The notes below the pieces were generated by a model. That model was not told the origin of the DNA. It ran no database searches and saw only the letters and a program-made list of their open reading frames with translations. From assembly GCF_013009555.1 (NCBI RefSeq), contig NZ_CP046176.1:5115501-5179500 (forward strand): a DNA stretch of 64,000 nt. Direction: 5' to 3'. Each line of letters starts with the position of its first letter. Positions within the stretch are counted from its first letter, which is position 1. The position numbers were made by a program, and so were the translations under genes. Shown piece by piece: positions 25,525 to 34,125 of this stretch. This DNA is from Phocaeicola dorei (lineage in GTDB: Bacteria; Bacteroidota; Bacteroidia; Bacteroidales; Bacteroidaceae).

Positions 25525-27498
25525 GTGCGTTTCGACAATGCATCTACTGTAGTATATTATTGCTTAATCCAAATGAATATTATAAATTTAGGAATTCTTG
25601 CTCACATTGATGCAGGAAAAACTTCCGTAACCGAGAATCTGCTGTTTGCCAGTGGAGCAACGGAAAAGTGCGGCCGTGTGGATAATGGTGACACCATAAC
25701 GGACTCTATGGATATAGAGAAACGTAGAGGAATTACTGTCCGGGCTTCTACGACATCTATTATCTGGAATGGAGTGAAATGCAATATCATTGACACTCCG
25801 GGACACATGGATTTTATTGCGGAAGTGGAGCGGACATTCAAAATGCTTGATGGAGCAGTCCTCATCTTATCCGCAAAGGAAGGCATACAAGCGCAGACAA
25901 AGTTGCTGTTCAGTACTTTACAAAAGCTGCAAATCCCGACAATTATATTTATCAATAAGATTGACCGTGCCGGTGTGAATTTGGAGCGTTTGTATATGGA
26001 TATAAAAACAAATCTGTCGCAAGATGTCCTGTTTATGCAAACTGTTGTCGATGGATCGGTTTATCCGGTTTGCTCCCAAACATATATAAAGGAAGAATAC
26101 AAAGAATTTGTATGCAACCATGACGACGATATATTAGAACGATATTTGGCGGATAGCGAAATTTCACCGGCTGATTATTGGAATACGATAATCGCTCTTG
26201 TGGCAAAAGCCAAAGTCTATCCGGTGCTACATGGATCAGCAATGTTCAATATCGGTATCAATGAGTTGTTGGACGCCATTTCTTCTTTTATACTTCCTCC
26301 GGCATCAGTCTCAAACAGACTTTCAGCTTATCTCTATAAGATAGAGCATGACCCCAAAGGGCATAAAAGAAGTTTTCTTAAAATAATTGACGGAAGTCTG
26401 AGACTTCGAGACGTTGTAAGAATCAACGATTCGGAAAAATTCATCAAGATTAAAAATCTAAAGACTATTTATCAGGGCAGAGAGATAAATGTTGATGAAG
26501 TGGGTGCCAATGATATCGCGATTGTAGAAGATATAGAAGATTTTCGAATCGGAGATTATTTAGGTGCTAAACCTTGTTTGATTCAAGGATTATCTCATCA
26601 GCATCCCGCTCTCAAATCCTCCGTCCGGCCAAATAAGCCCGAAGAGAGAAGCAAGGTGATATCCGCTCTGAATACATTGTGGATTGAAGACCCGTCTTTG
26701 TCCTTTTCCATAAACTCATATAGTGATGAATTGGAAATCTCGTTATATGGTTTGACCCAAAAGGAAATCATACAGACATTGCTGGAAGAACGATTTTCCG
26801 TAAAGGTCCATTTTGATGAGATCAAGACTATCTACAAAGAACGACCTATAAAAAAGGTCAATAAGATTATTCAGATCGAAGTACCACCCAACCCTTACTG
26901 GGCCACAATAGGGCTGACTCTTGAACCCTTACCGTTAGGGGCAGGGTTGCAAATCGAAAGTGACATCTCCTATGGTTATCTGAACCATTCTTTTCAAAAT
27001 GCCGTTTTTGAAGGGATTCGTATGTCTTGCCAATCTGGTTTACATGGATGGGAAGTGACAGATCTGAAAGTAACTTTTACTCAAGCCGAGTATTATAGCC
27101 CGGTAAGTACACCTGCTGATTTCAGACAGCTGACCCCTTATGTCTTCAGGCTGGCTTTGCAACAGTCAGGTGTGGACATTCTCGAACCGATGCTCTGTTT
27201 TGAGTTGCAGATACCCCAAGTAGCGAGTTCCAAAGCTATTACAGATTTGCAAAAACTGATGTCTGAGATTGAAGACATCAGTTGTAATAATGAGTGGTGT
27301 CATATTAAAGGGAAAGTTCCATTAAATACAAGTAAAGACTATGCCTCAGAAGTAAGTTCGTACACTAAGGGCTTAGGCATTTTTATGGTTAAGCCATGTG
27401 GGTATCAAATAACAAAAGACGGTTATTCTGATAATATCCGCATGAACGAAAAAGATAAACTTTTATTCATGTTCCAAAAATCAATGTCATTAAAATAA
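25525..27498 (+). CDS. tetQ: Tetracycline resistance ribosomal protection protein TetQ
   Basis: This is a translation-factor GTPase related to EF-G that removes tetracycline from the ribosome. The G1 motif [10 protein letters not shown]3 DTPGHMDF and G4 NKID are all present, followed by EF-G-like domains II-V. The frame can start at GTG 25525, ten bases after the GGAGG site (657 aa), or at ATG 25573, giving [18 protein letters not shown] and 641 aa; both lengths are used in annotations of this gene. The position of the ribosome binding site supports the longer form. The stop TAA shares its last base with the rteA start, so tetQ, rteA and rteB form one operon controlled by the leader attenuator. 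Confidence 0.97.
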
Positions 27499-29816
27499 TG
27501 GAGCGGTCAGGAAATTTCTATAAGGCAATACGGTTGGGATATATACTTATCTCCATTCTTATCGGATGTATGGCATATAATAGCCTCTATGAATGGCAGG
27601 AGATAGAAGCATTAGAACTTGGCAATAAAAAAATAGACGAGCTCCGAAAAGAAATAAACAATATCAATATTCAAATGATAAAATTTTCTCTATTGGGTGA
27701 AACAATACTGGAATGGAACGATAAAGATATCGAGCATTACCATGCACGGCGTATGGCAATGGACAGTATGCTCTGCCGTTTCAAGGCCACCTATCCAGCA
27801 GAGCGCATCGATAGTGTGCGCAGTCTTTTAGAGGATAAGGAACGACAGATGTTCCAGATAGTCCGGTTAATGGATGAACAACAATCTATTAACAAGAAGA
27901 TAGCCAATCAAATTCCGGTTATTGTACAGAAAAGTGTGCAGGAACAGTCCAAAAAGCCAAAACGAAAAGGTTTCTTAGGCATATTCGGCAAAAAAAAGGA
28001 AGTAACTCCAGCAGTATCAACCACTATCCTTCATTCGGTCAATAGAAACGTAATCAGCGAACAGAAAGTGCAGGATCGCCAATTGTCGGAACAAGCCGAC
28101 AGCCTTGCAGCTCGTAATGCAGAACTTAACAGACAACTGCAAGAATTGATTTGCCAAATAGAAGAAAAGGTACAAACCGAACTGCAAAGCCGGGAAAACG
28201 AAATAGTTGCCATGCGTGAAAAGTCATTTATGCAAGTAGGCGGTTTAATGGGATTCGTTCTTCTATTGTTGTTAATTTCCTACATCATCATACATCGTGA
28301 TGCAAAAAGCATTAAACAATACAAGCACAAGACAACTGATTTGATAAGGCAACTGGAACAATCCGTACAACGGAACGAGGCACTGATAACGTCAAGGAAG
28401 AAGGCGGTACATACTATCACCCATGAACTGCGCACACCGCTGACAGCAATAACAGGCTATGCCGGACTGATACGGAAAGAACAGTGTGAGGATAAGTCCG
28501 GGCAGTATATCCAAAACATACTGCAATCCTCCGACCGTATGCGGGATATGCTTAACACTTTGCTTGACTTCTTCCGCCTGGACAACGGCAAGGAACAGCC
28601 CCGTCTGTCACCCTGCCGGATTTCAGCAATCACGCACACACTTGAAACGGAGTTCATGCCTGTTGCCGTGAACAAAGGGCTGTCCTTGTCCGTGAAGACT
28701 GGACACGATGCCATTGTATTGACCGACAAAGAGCGAATAATACAAATCGGGAATAACCTGCTGTCAAACGCTGTCAAGTTCACAGAAGAAGGCGGTGTTT
28801 CTTTGATTACTGAATATGATAATGGAGTTCTGACACTGGTCGTTGAAGATACAGGTACAGGCATGACAGAAGAGGAACAGAAACAAGCGTTCGGTGCGTT
28901 TGAACGTCTATCAAATGCCGCCGCAAAGGAGGGTTTCGGGCTTGGGCTTGCCATAATGCGTAATATTGTGTCGATGCTTGGCGGAACAATCCGTTTAGAC
29001 AGCAAGAAAGGGAAAGGCAGTCGTTTCACAGTTGAAATTTCTATGCAGGAAGCTGAAGAACAGCTTGGATATACAAGCAATACACCTGTTTATCATAACA
29101 ATAAATTCCATGATGTTGTCGCCATTGACAATGATGAGGTATTACTTCTGATGCTGAAAGAGATGTATTCCCAAGAAGGAATACACTGCGACACTTGCAC
29201 CGATGCTGCGGCACTGATGGAAATGATACGCCAGAAAGAATACAGCCTGTTGCTGACAGACTTGAATATGCCCGATATAAACGGTTTCGAATTGCTGGAA
29301 CTGTTGCGTTCGTCCAACGTGGGCAATTCACCAACAATCCCGGTGGTTGTGGCAACCGCTTCGGGCAGTTGTAACAAAGGGGAACTATTGGCAAAAGGCT
29401 TTGCCGGATGCCTGTTCAAACCGTTCTCCATATCGGAACTGATGGAGGTTTCCGACAGGTGTGCCATAAAAGCGACACCGGACGGGAAACCGGACTTTTC
29501 CGCCTTATTGTCCTATGGCAATGAAGCCGTCATGCTGGAAAAGTTGATAACTGAAACAGAAAAGGAAATGCAGGCGGTACGGGATGCAGCAAAAGAAAAA
29601 GACCTGCAAAAGCTGGATTCCCTGATCCACCACCTGCGCAGTTCGTGGGAGGTGCTCCGTGCCGACCAACCGCTGAATGTACTTTACGGATTGCTTCGTG
29701 GCGATGCTCTCCCGGATGGTGAAGCGTTAAGCCATGCCGTGACTGCCGTGCTGGATAAGGGAGTGGAAATAATACGGTTGGCAGAAGAGGAAAGGAGAAA
29801 ATACGAAGATGAATAA
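27498..29816 (+). CDS. rteA: RteA hybrid sensor histidine kinase
   Basis: This 772-aa protein has membrane segments at about residues 12-30 and 246-265, with a mostly coiled sensor region between them. The dimerisation and phosphoacceptor motif HTITHELRTPLTAITGYAG lies near residue 308, and the ATP-binding domain has VEDTGTGM and GFGLGLAI. A receiver domain follows (LLLTDLNMPDINGF, phospho-Asp near 588), and the C-terminal helical region with HHLRSSWE may be an HPt module. RteA is the sensor of the RteA/RteB system, which activates rteC and so excision and transfer genes in CTnDOT. It starts on the last base of the tetQ stop codon and overlaps rteB by 8 bases. Confidence 0.93.
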   Translation: MERSGNFYKAIRLGYILISILIGCMAYNSLYEWQEIEALELGNKKIDELRKEINNINIQMIKFSLLGETILEWNDKDIEHYHARRMAMDSMLCRFKATYPAERIDSVRSLLEDKERQMFQIVRLMDEQQSINKKIANQIPVIVQKSVQEQSKKPKRKGFLGIFGKKKEVTPAVSTTILHSVNRNVISEQKVQDRQLSEQADSLAARNAELNRQLQELICQIEEKVQTELQSRENEIVAMREKSFMQVGGLMGFVLLLLLISYIIIHRDAKSIKQYKHKTTDLIRQLEQSVQRNEALITSRKKAVHTITHELRTPLTAITGYAGLIRKEQCEDKSGQYIQNILQSSDRMRDMLNTLLDFFRLDNGKEQPRLSPCRISAITHTLETEFMPVAVNKGLSLSVKTGHDAIVLTDKERIIQIGNNLLSNAVKFTEEGGVSLITEYDNGVLTLVVEDTGTGMTEEEQKQAFGAFERLSNAAAKEGFGLGLAIMRNIVSMLGGTIRLDSKKGKGSRFTVEISMQEAEEQLGYTSNTPVYHNNKFHDVVAIDNDEVLLLMLKEMYSQEGIHCDTCTDAAALMEMIRQKEYSLLLTDLNMPDINGFELLELLRSSNVGNSPTIPVVVATASGSCNKGELLAKGFAGCLFKPFSISELMEVSDRCAIKATPDGKPDFSALLSYGNEAVMLEKLITETEKEMQAVRDAAKEKDLQKLDSLIHHLRSSWEVLRADQPLNVLYGLLRGDALPDGEALSHAVTAVLDKGVEIIRLAEEERRKYEDE

Positions 29817-31131
29817 GACAAAAATAATTGTGGTGGAAGACAACATCGTGTATTGCGAATATGTCTGCAATATGCTGTCACGGGAGGGCTACCGCAATAT
29901 GAAGGCTTACCACCTCTCAACCGCGAAGAAACATCTGCAACAGGCAACAGATAATGATATCGTGGTTGCCGACCTGCGTCTGCCTGACGGCAGTGGCATA
30001 GACCTTTTGTGCTGGATGCGAAAGGAGGGAAAGATGCAGCCCTTCATCATTATGACCGACTACGCCGAAGTTAATACCGCCGTGGAAAGCATGAAACTCG
30101 GCTCGATAGACTATATTCCCAAACAGCTTGTGGAGGATAAACTTGTCCCCCTGATCCGTTCCATACTGAAAGAACGTCAGGCAGGACAACGCCGTATGCC
30201 TATATTCGCCCGTGAAGGTTCCGCCTTTCAGAAAATCATGCACCGCATAAGGCTGGTAGCCGCCACCGATATGAGCGTGATGATATTTGGTGAGAACGGC
30301 ACGGGCAAGGAGCATATTGCCCACCTGTTGCATGACAAGAGCAAACGTGCAGGCAAGCCATTTGTGGCGGTGGACTGCGGTTCACTCTCCAAAGAGCTTG
30401 CACCGTCGGCTTTCTTCGGACACGTCAAAGGTGCATTTACAGGTGCGGACAATGCCAAGAAAGGATATTTCCATGAGGCGGAAGGCGGCACGTTGTTTCT
30501 GGACGAGGTAGGAAACCTCGCGTTGGAAACCCAACAGATGTTGCTCCGTGCCATACAGGAGAGGCGGTATCGCCCGGTCGGAGACAAGGCAGACCGGAAT
30601 TTCAATGTCCGCATCATCGCTGCTACCAATGAAGATTTGGAGGTATCGGTGAATGAAAAGCGTTTTCGGCAGGATCTTCTGTACCGCCTGCACGACTTCG
30701 GGATAACCGTTCCTCCGTTGCGTGACTGTCAAGAAGACATTATGCCGCTGGCAGAGTTCTTCCGTGATATGGCAAACAGAGAGCTGGAGTGTAGCGTGAG
30801 CGGGTTCAGTTCCGAAGCACGTAAAGCGTTGCTGACACACGCATGGCCGGGCAACGTGCGGGAACTTCGGCAGAAAGTTATGGGTGCTGTATTGCAGGCG
30901 CAGGAAGGTGTTGTCATGAAAGAGCATCTGGAACTTGCCGTGACGAAACCGACCTCTACTGTCAGCTTCGCCTTGCGCAATGACGCGGAGGATAAGGAGC
31001 GGATATTGCGTGCGTTGAAACAGGCAAACGGCAACCGGAGTGTCGCCGCAGAACTGCTCGGCATAGGCAGGACAACACTATACAGCAAACTTGAAGAGTA
31101 TGGACTTAAATATAAATTCAAGCAATCATAG
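29809..31131 (+). CDS. rteB: RteB sigma-54-type response regulator
   Basis: This 440-aa protein has the NtrC architecture: an N-terminal receiver (VVADLRLPDGSGIDL), a central AAA+ domain with Walker A GENGTGKE at about residues 161-168 and the sigma-54 contact loop GAFTGA, and a C-terminal Fis-like helix-turn-helix (NRSVAAELLGIGRTTLYSKL). RteB, phosphorylated through RteA, is known to activate the rteC promoter in CTnDOT. It is translated from a start inside the rteA 3' end. It is the last gene of the tetQ operon before the structured RNA region. Confidence 0.95.
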   Translation: MNKTKIIVVEDNIVYCEYVCNMLSREGYRNMKAYHLSTAKKHLQQATDNDIVVADLRLPDGSGIDLLCWMRKEGKMQPFIIMTDYAEVNTAVESMKLGSIDYIPKQLVEDKLVPLIRSILKERQAGQRRMPIFAREGSAFQKIMHRIRLVAATDMSVMIFGENGTGKEHIAHLLHDKSKRAGKPFVAVDCGSLSKELAPSAFFGHVKGAFTGADNAKKGYFHEAEGGTLFLDEVGNLALETQQMLLRAIQERRYRPVGDKADRNFNVRIIAATNEDLEVSVNEKRFRQDLLYRLHDFGITVPPLRDCQEDIMPLAEFFRDMANRELECSVSGFSSEARKALLTHAWPGNVRELRQKVMGAVLQAQEGVVMKEHLELAVTKPTSTVSFALRNDAEDKERILRALKQANGNRSVAAELLGIGRTTLYSKLEEYGLKYKFKQS

Positions 31132-31153
31132 CCCGTAATTCACTGAATTTGGC

Positions 31154-31161
31154 TATCTTTG
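31154..31161 (+). promoter_or_regulatory. Promoter -7 box upstream of the structured RNA
   Basis: TATCTTTG matches TAnnTTTG and lies 23 bases after the rteB stop. No TTTG -33 box is seen at 19-21 bases, so strength is uncertain. It would start a transcript near 31166-31170 covering the whole structured region. Confidence 0.5.
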
Positions 31162-31165
31162 CATA

Positions 31166-31383
31166 ACATTTGAGAAAAACGGCGATTGGCAGGAGCTTTT
31201 CGCCGCCAACATATAGGATAAGACCGCAAGGCGTTTCAAGCGAAAATCTGGTAAATTGGAACTACGGAGACGATTGCGTGATGCTTATGCTATGCTTACG
31301 CATAGCGTGCATTCACGTACTCTCCGTAAAGGCTTTACCAGAGCCATCGCTTGAAGGTAGTGTGAATTGCACGCTACTTTTTT
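31166..31383 (+). ncRNA. Highly structured RNA ending in an intrinsic terminator
   Basis: A first hairpin has arms CGGCGA and TCGCCG. The main stem is nested: TCAAGCGA (31236-31243) with TCGCTTGA (31347-31354), TCTGGTAAA (31247-31255) with TTTACCAGA (31334-31342), TACGGAGA (31263-31270) with TCTCCGTA (31321-31328), CGTGATGC (31277-31284) with GCATTCACG (31309-31317, one bulge) and ATGCTATGC (31287-31295) with GCATAGCGT (31300-31308). Asymmetric internal loops separate the helices. The terminator GTAGTGTG/CACGCTAC (31357-31377) is followed by six T. It is either an attenuator/riboswitch for the gene at 31411 or an independent regulatory RNA. I cannot assign it to a known class. Confidence 0.7.
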
Positions 31384-31410
31384 ACCCTTGCCTAACGAAA
31401 GGAAACGATT

Positions 31411-31833
31411 ATGGGTAAAGTTCAGATTCTCGCCGTACTGACGATGGACGGATGTCTTTCTTCAGAGTTATATGATAAAGCACATCAGGATTTGTGCCTT
31501 GACCGTTGCGGTCTTGATGAAATCAGGAAGAAAGCCTTTTACCGTGTGACACCGGACTATTCCATTTCAATGCTGCACGAATGGAGAAAAGACTGCACAA
31601 ACATCCGTTACCTCGCGGAAGCCACACCGGACACGGCAGACTATATAAACGGACTGCTGCGGATGCACGCTGTGGATGAAATCATACTATACACCGTTCC
31701 TTTCATATCCGGAAGCGGACGACATTTTTTTAAGTCGGCTCTGCCAGAGCAACACTGGACGCTTTCCTCTTTGAAAAGCTATCCCAACGGTGTATGTCGC
31801 ATTATCTATATCCTTGATAAAAAAGCAAGATAG
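31411..31833 (+). CDS. RibD C-terminal/dihydrofolate reductase-like protein
   Basis: The protein has 140 aa. It begins GKVQILAVLTMDGCLSSELY, which resembles the first strand and loop of RibD-C/DHFR-fold reductases (usually xxxxSxDG). The later pattern DEIILYTVPFISGSGRHFF corresponds to the family's glycine-containing NADP-binding strand (normally P-x-x-x-G-x-G). At 140 residues it is shorter than most family members. The start codon lies 28 bases after the T-run of the structured RNA terminator, so expression may depend on readthrough. Its role in a tetracycline-responsive element is unknown. Confidence 0.65.
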   Translation: MGKVQILAVLTMDGCLSSELYDKAHQDLCLDRCGLDEIRKKAFYRVTPDYSISMLHEWRKDCTNIRYLAEATPDTADYINGLLRMHAVDEIILYTVPFISGSGRHFFKSALPEQHWTLSSLKSYPNGVCRIIYILDKKAR

Positions 31834-31953
31834 CCAAAATGTGCGGCAAGCATACATTTCTATTTTCAGGAATAGAATAAATGTTCCGATTACAAACAAT
31901 TTAAGTCGGAGATAATTTGTCCTTGTGAAAAAATACTGAATTTTATACCTCTG

Positions 31954-31992
31954 AAATCCAGCACTTTGTAAAATTGAGTGTTGGATTTTTTA
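31954..31992 (+). terminator. Intrinsic terminator after the RibD-like gene
   Basis: Arms AAATCCAGCACT (31954-31965) and AGTGTTGGATTT (31977-31988), with one mismatch, are followed by a T-rich run. It separates the RibD-like gene from rteC. Confidence 0.8.
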
Positions 31993-32071
31993 TTTTCTGC
32001 CGCGTTTTTTGCCAATTATATTCATGTGCGCACGCAGAAAACAAAGTGTAATTTTCAAAATTGACAGAACC

Positions 32072-32677
32072 ATGAATTATTTCTTGCTGGCGGAAACCGA
32101 CTTTTTCCGCCTGATAAACGAAGCCGGCGACTGCAATATGGAAACGGCATACACGGCTTTCGCCACCCAAGTGATCGAACTGTGCAACGGCGGCATGGAC
32201 ATGAACCTTACCGTCATCGCGCTTGCCTACATCGAAATCGAGTTGCAGCACCATCCCGTACGTAATCTGTCAGAAGAAAAAAGAGAGATTGCCGCCTACG
32301 TCAGCAAGGCTCTGTCTTTCGTAAGAAAGATGCAGAAATTCCTTGCCACGCCCCAAGTGCCACCACTAATATCCGCCAACAACGCAACAGAAACCACCGC
32401 CAGCCTTCTTCAATGGACGGGCAATGCCATCGACCTCGTGGAACTTATCTACGGCATAGACGTGATGGGCTGCATCAACAACGGCAATATGCCGCTCAAA
32501 CAGCTCGCCCCACTTCTCTATAAGATATTCGGGGTTGATTCTAAAGACTGCTACCGCTTCTACACTGATATCAAACGCCGGAAGAACGAAAGCCGCACCT
32601 ATTTCATTGACAGGATGCAGGAAAAACTGAACGAGAGAATGTTGCGTGATGAGGAGTTGGAGCGGATGAGAAAATAA
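32072..32677 (+). CDS. rteC: RteC regulator
   Basis: The start at ATG 32072 gives MNYFLLAETDFFRLINEAGD and 201 aa; 21 more codons upstream in frame are not supported by a clear start context. The protein is helical and matches RteC of CTnDOT, which is activated by RteB and in turn activates the excision operon promoter. The C-terminal part (LVELIYGIDVMGCINNGNMP; FFGVDSKDCYRFYTDIKRRK-like segment) contains the region expected for DNA binding. The excision operon it normally controls is not in this window. A strong terminator follows. Confidence 0.9.
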   Translation: MNYFLLAETDFFRLINEAGDCNMETAYTAFATQVIELCNGGMDMNLTVIALAYIEIELQHHPVRNLSEEKREIAAYVSKALSFVRKMQKFLATPQVPPLISANNATETTASLLQWTGNAIDLVELIYGIDVMGCINNGNMPLKQLAPLLYKIFGVDSKDCYRFYTDIKRRKNESRTYFIDRMQEKLNERMLRDEELERMRK

Positions 32678-32700
32678 AAAAATATCCATTACATATGAGA

Positions 32701-32735
32701 AGACAGGAATACTCGTATCCTGTCTTTTTATTTTC
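32701..32735 (+). terminator. Intrinsic terminator after rteC
   Basis: AGACAGGA and TCCTGTCT form perfect 8-base arms, with further pairing of ATAC and GTAT inside, followed by a T-rich stretch. Confidence 0.8.
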
Positions 32736-32978
32736 ATTTAATTATATATTAATTAGCACAATATATGTGAGTTTTTCATTCCTATAAGGACAAATTTCAG
32801 AAACGTATGTCTGGTAAATTATTGAGTCATCATAGTATGAACATATATCATTACTAAAAACAATGAAACAACTTCCATAAGATTGTGGTTGTAAAAATCG
32901 CCATTTAATAGCCCGTTTTTTTTGTAAAATTCGCCAATTAAAAAAATATGATTATCTTTGCATTATATTTTATAAGGT
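32736..32978. other. AT-rich intergenic region before the NTPase cassette
   Basis: No gene is seen. A promoter-like TATCTTTG lies at about 32953-32960, 19 bases before the start of the DUF4143 gene. Composition is clearly more AT-rich than the flanking ICE backbone. Confidence 0.45.
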
Positions 32979-34109
32979 ATGGAAACAGTAAATAGAATAC
33001 TTCAAGAGAAGATTACAGCACGAATCGCGCCCAATAAAGCAGTACTGATTTTTGGTGCTCGCCGTGTTGGTAAAACGGTAATGATGCGTAAAATTGTGGA
33101 CAACTATTCAGGTAGGACGATGATGCTCAACGGCGAAGACTACGACACATTAGCACTATTGGAGAATCGCTCAATAGCCAATTATCGGCATTTATTGGAT
33201 GGTATTGATTTGCTGGCTATTGATGAGGCACAGAACATACCACAAATCGGTAGTATTCTGAAGTTGATAGTTGATGAAATACCGGGAATAAGTGTCTTGG
33301 CAAGTGGTTCTTCGTCATTCGATTTGCTGAATAAGACTGGTGAACCGTTGGTCGGCCGCAGTACGCAATTTCTCCTTACACCATTCTCGCAACGGGAAAT
33401 CGCACAGACGGAAACGGCACTTGAAACCCGCCAGAACCTCGAAGCGCGCTTGATTTACGGTTCCTATCCCGAAGTAGTAATGATGGAGAACTATGAACGT
33501 AAAACAGACTACCTACGTGATATTGTCGGTGCATACCTGCTTAAAGATATCTTAGCAATTGACGGCTTAAAAAATTCGAGCAAGATGCGCGATCTACTGC
33601 GATTGATAGCTTTTCAGTTGGGCAGCGAAGTTTCTTACGAAGAGTTAGGTAAACAACTCGGCATGAGCAAGACGACCGTTGAAAAATACCTCGACCTATT
33701 GGAAAAGGTCTTCGTTATCTATCGTCTGGGGGCTTATTCGCGTAACCTACGCAAGGAGGTTACAAAAGCTGGCAAGTGGTACTTCTACGACAACGGCATT
33801 CGCAATGCCATTATCGGGGCTTTCTCACCGCTGGCCATTCGGCAGGATGTCGGTGCGCTGTGGGAGAACTACATCATCGGAGAGCGGCGCAAAGCGAACT
33901 TCAATGAGGGACTGCACAGGGAGTTCTATTTCTGGCGCACCTACGACAAACAGGAAATCGACCTGATTGAGGAGAGTGCCGACAGTCTTACCGCCTTGGA
34001 GTTCAAGTGGGGAAATAAAATGCCGGCCGCACCGAAAGCCTTCCAAGAAGCCTATCCCTATGCCGAGTTTCATGTGGTAAATCGGGAGAATTATTTGGAG
34101 TTCGTATAA
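32979..34109 (+). CDS. AAA_14/DUF4143-family ATP-binding protein
   Basis: The protein has 376 aa. It has a Walker A GARRVGKT at about residues 26-33, a Walker B LLAIDEAQNIPQ and a sensor-like ASGSSSFDLL, followed by a winged-helix-like segment (YEELGKQLGMSKTTVEKYLD). The C-terminal DUF4143 part contains EIDLIEE followed by ALEFKWG, a pattern matching the PD-(D/E)xK nuclease fold. Members are widespread in Bacteroidales; their biological role is poorly defined. It forms a two-gene unit with the KAP NTPase gene that starts 16 bases later. The pair sits between rteC and mobC, where CTnDOT-type backbones usually have no such genes, so it is probably inserted cargo. Confidence 0.82.
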   Translation: METVNRILQEKITARIAPNKAVLIFGARRVGKTVMMRKIVDNYSGRTMMLNGEDYDTLALLENRSIANYRHLLDGIDLLAIDEAQNIPQIGSILKLIVDEIPGISVLASGSSSFDLLNKTGEPLVGRSTQFLLTPFSQREIAQTETALETRQNLEARLIYGSYPEVVMMENYERKTDYLRDIVGAYLLKDILAIDGLKNSSKMRDLLRLIAFQLGSEVSYEELGKQLGMSKTTVEKYLDLLEKVFVIYRLGAYSRNLRKEVTKAGKWYFYDNGIRNAIIGAFSPLAIRQDVGALWENYIIGERRKANFNEGLHREFYFWRTYDKQEIDLIEESADSLTALEFKWGNKMPAAPKAFQEAYPYAEFHVVNRENYLEFV

Positions 34110-34125
34110 TCAATAAATTACGTAT

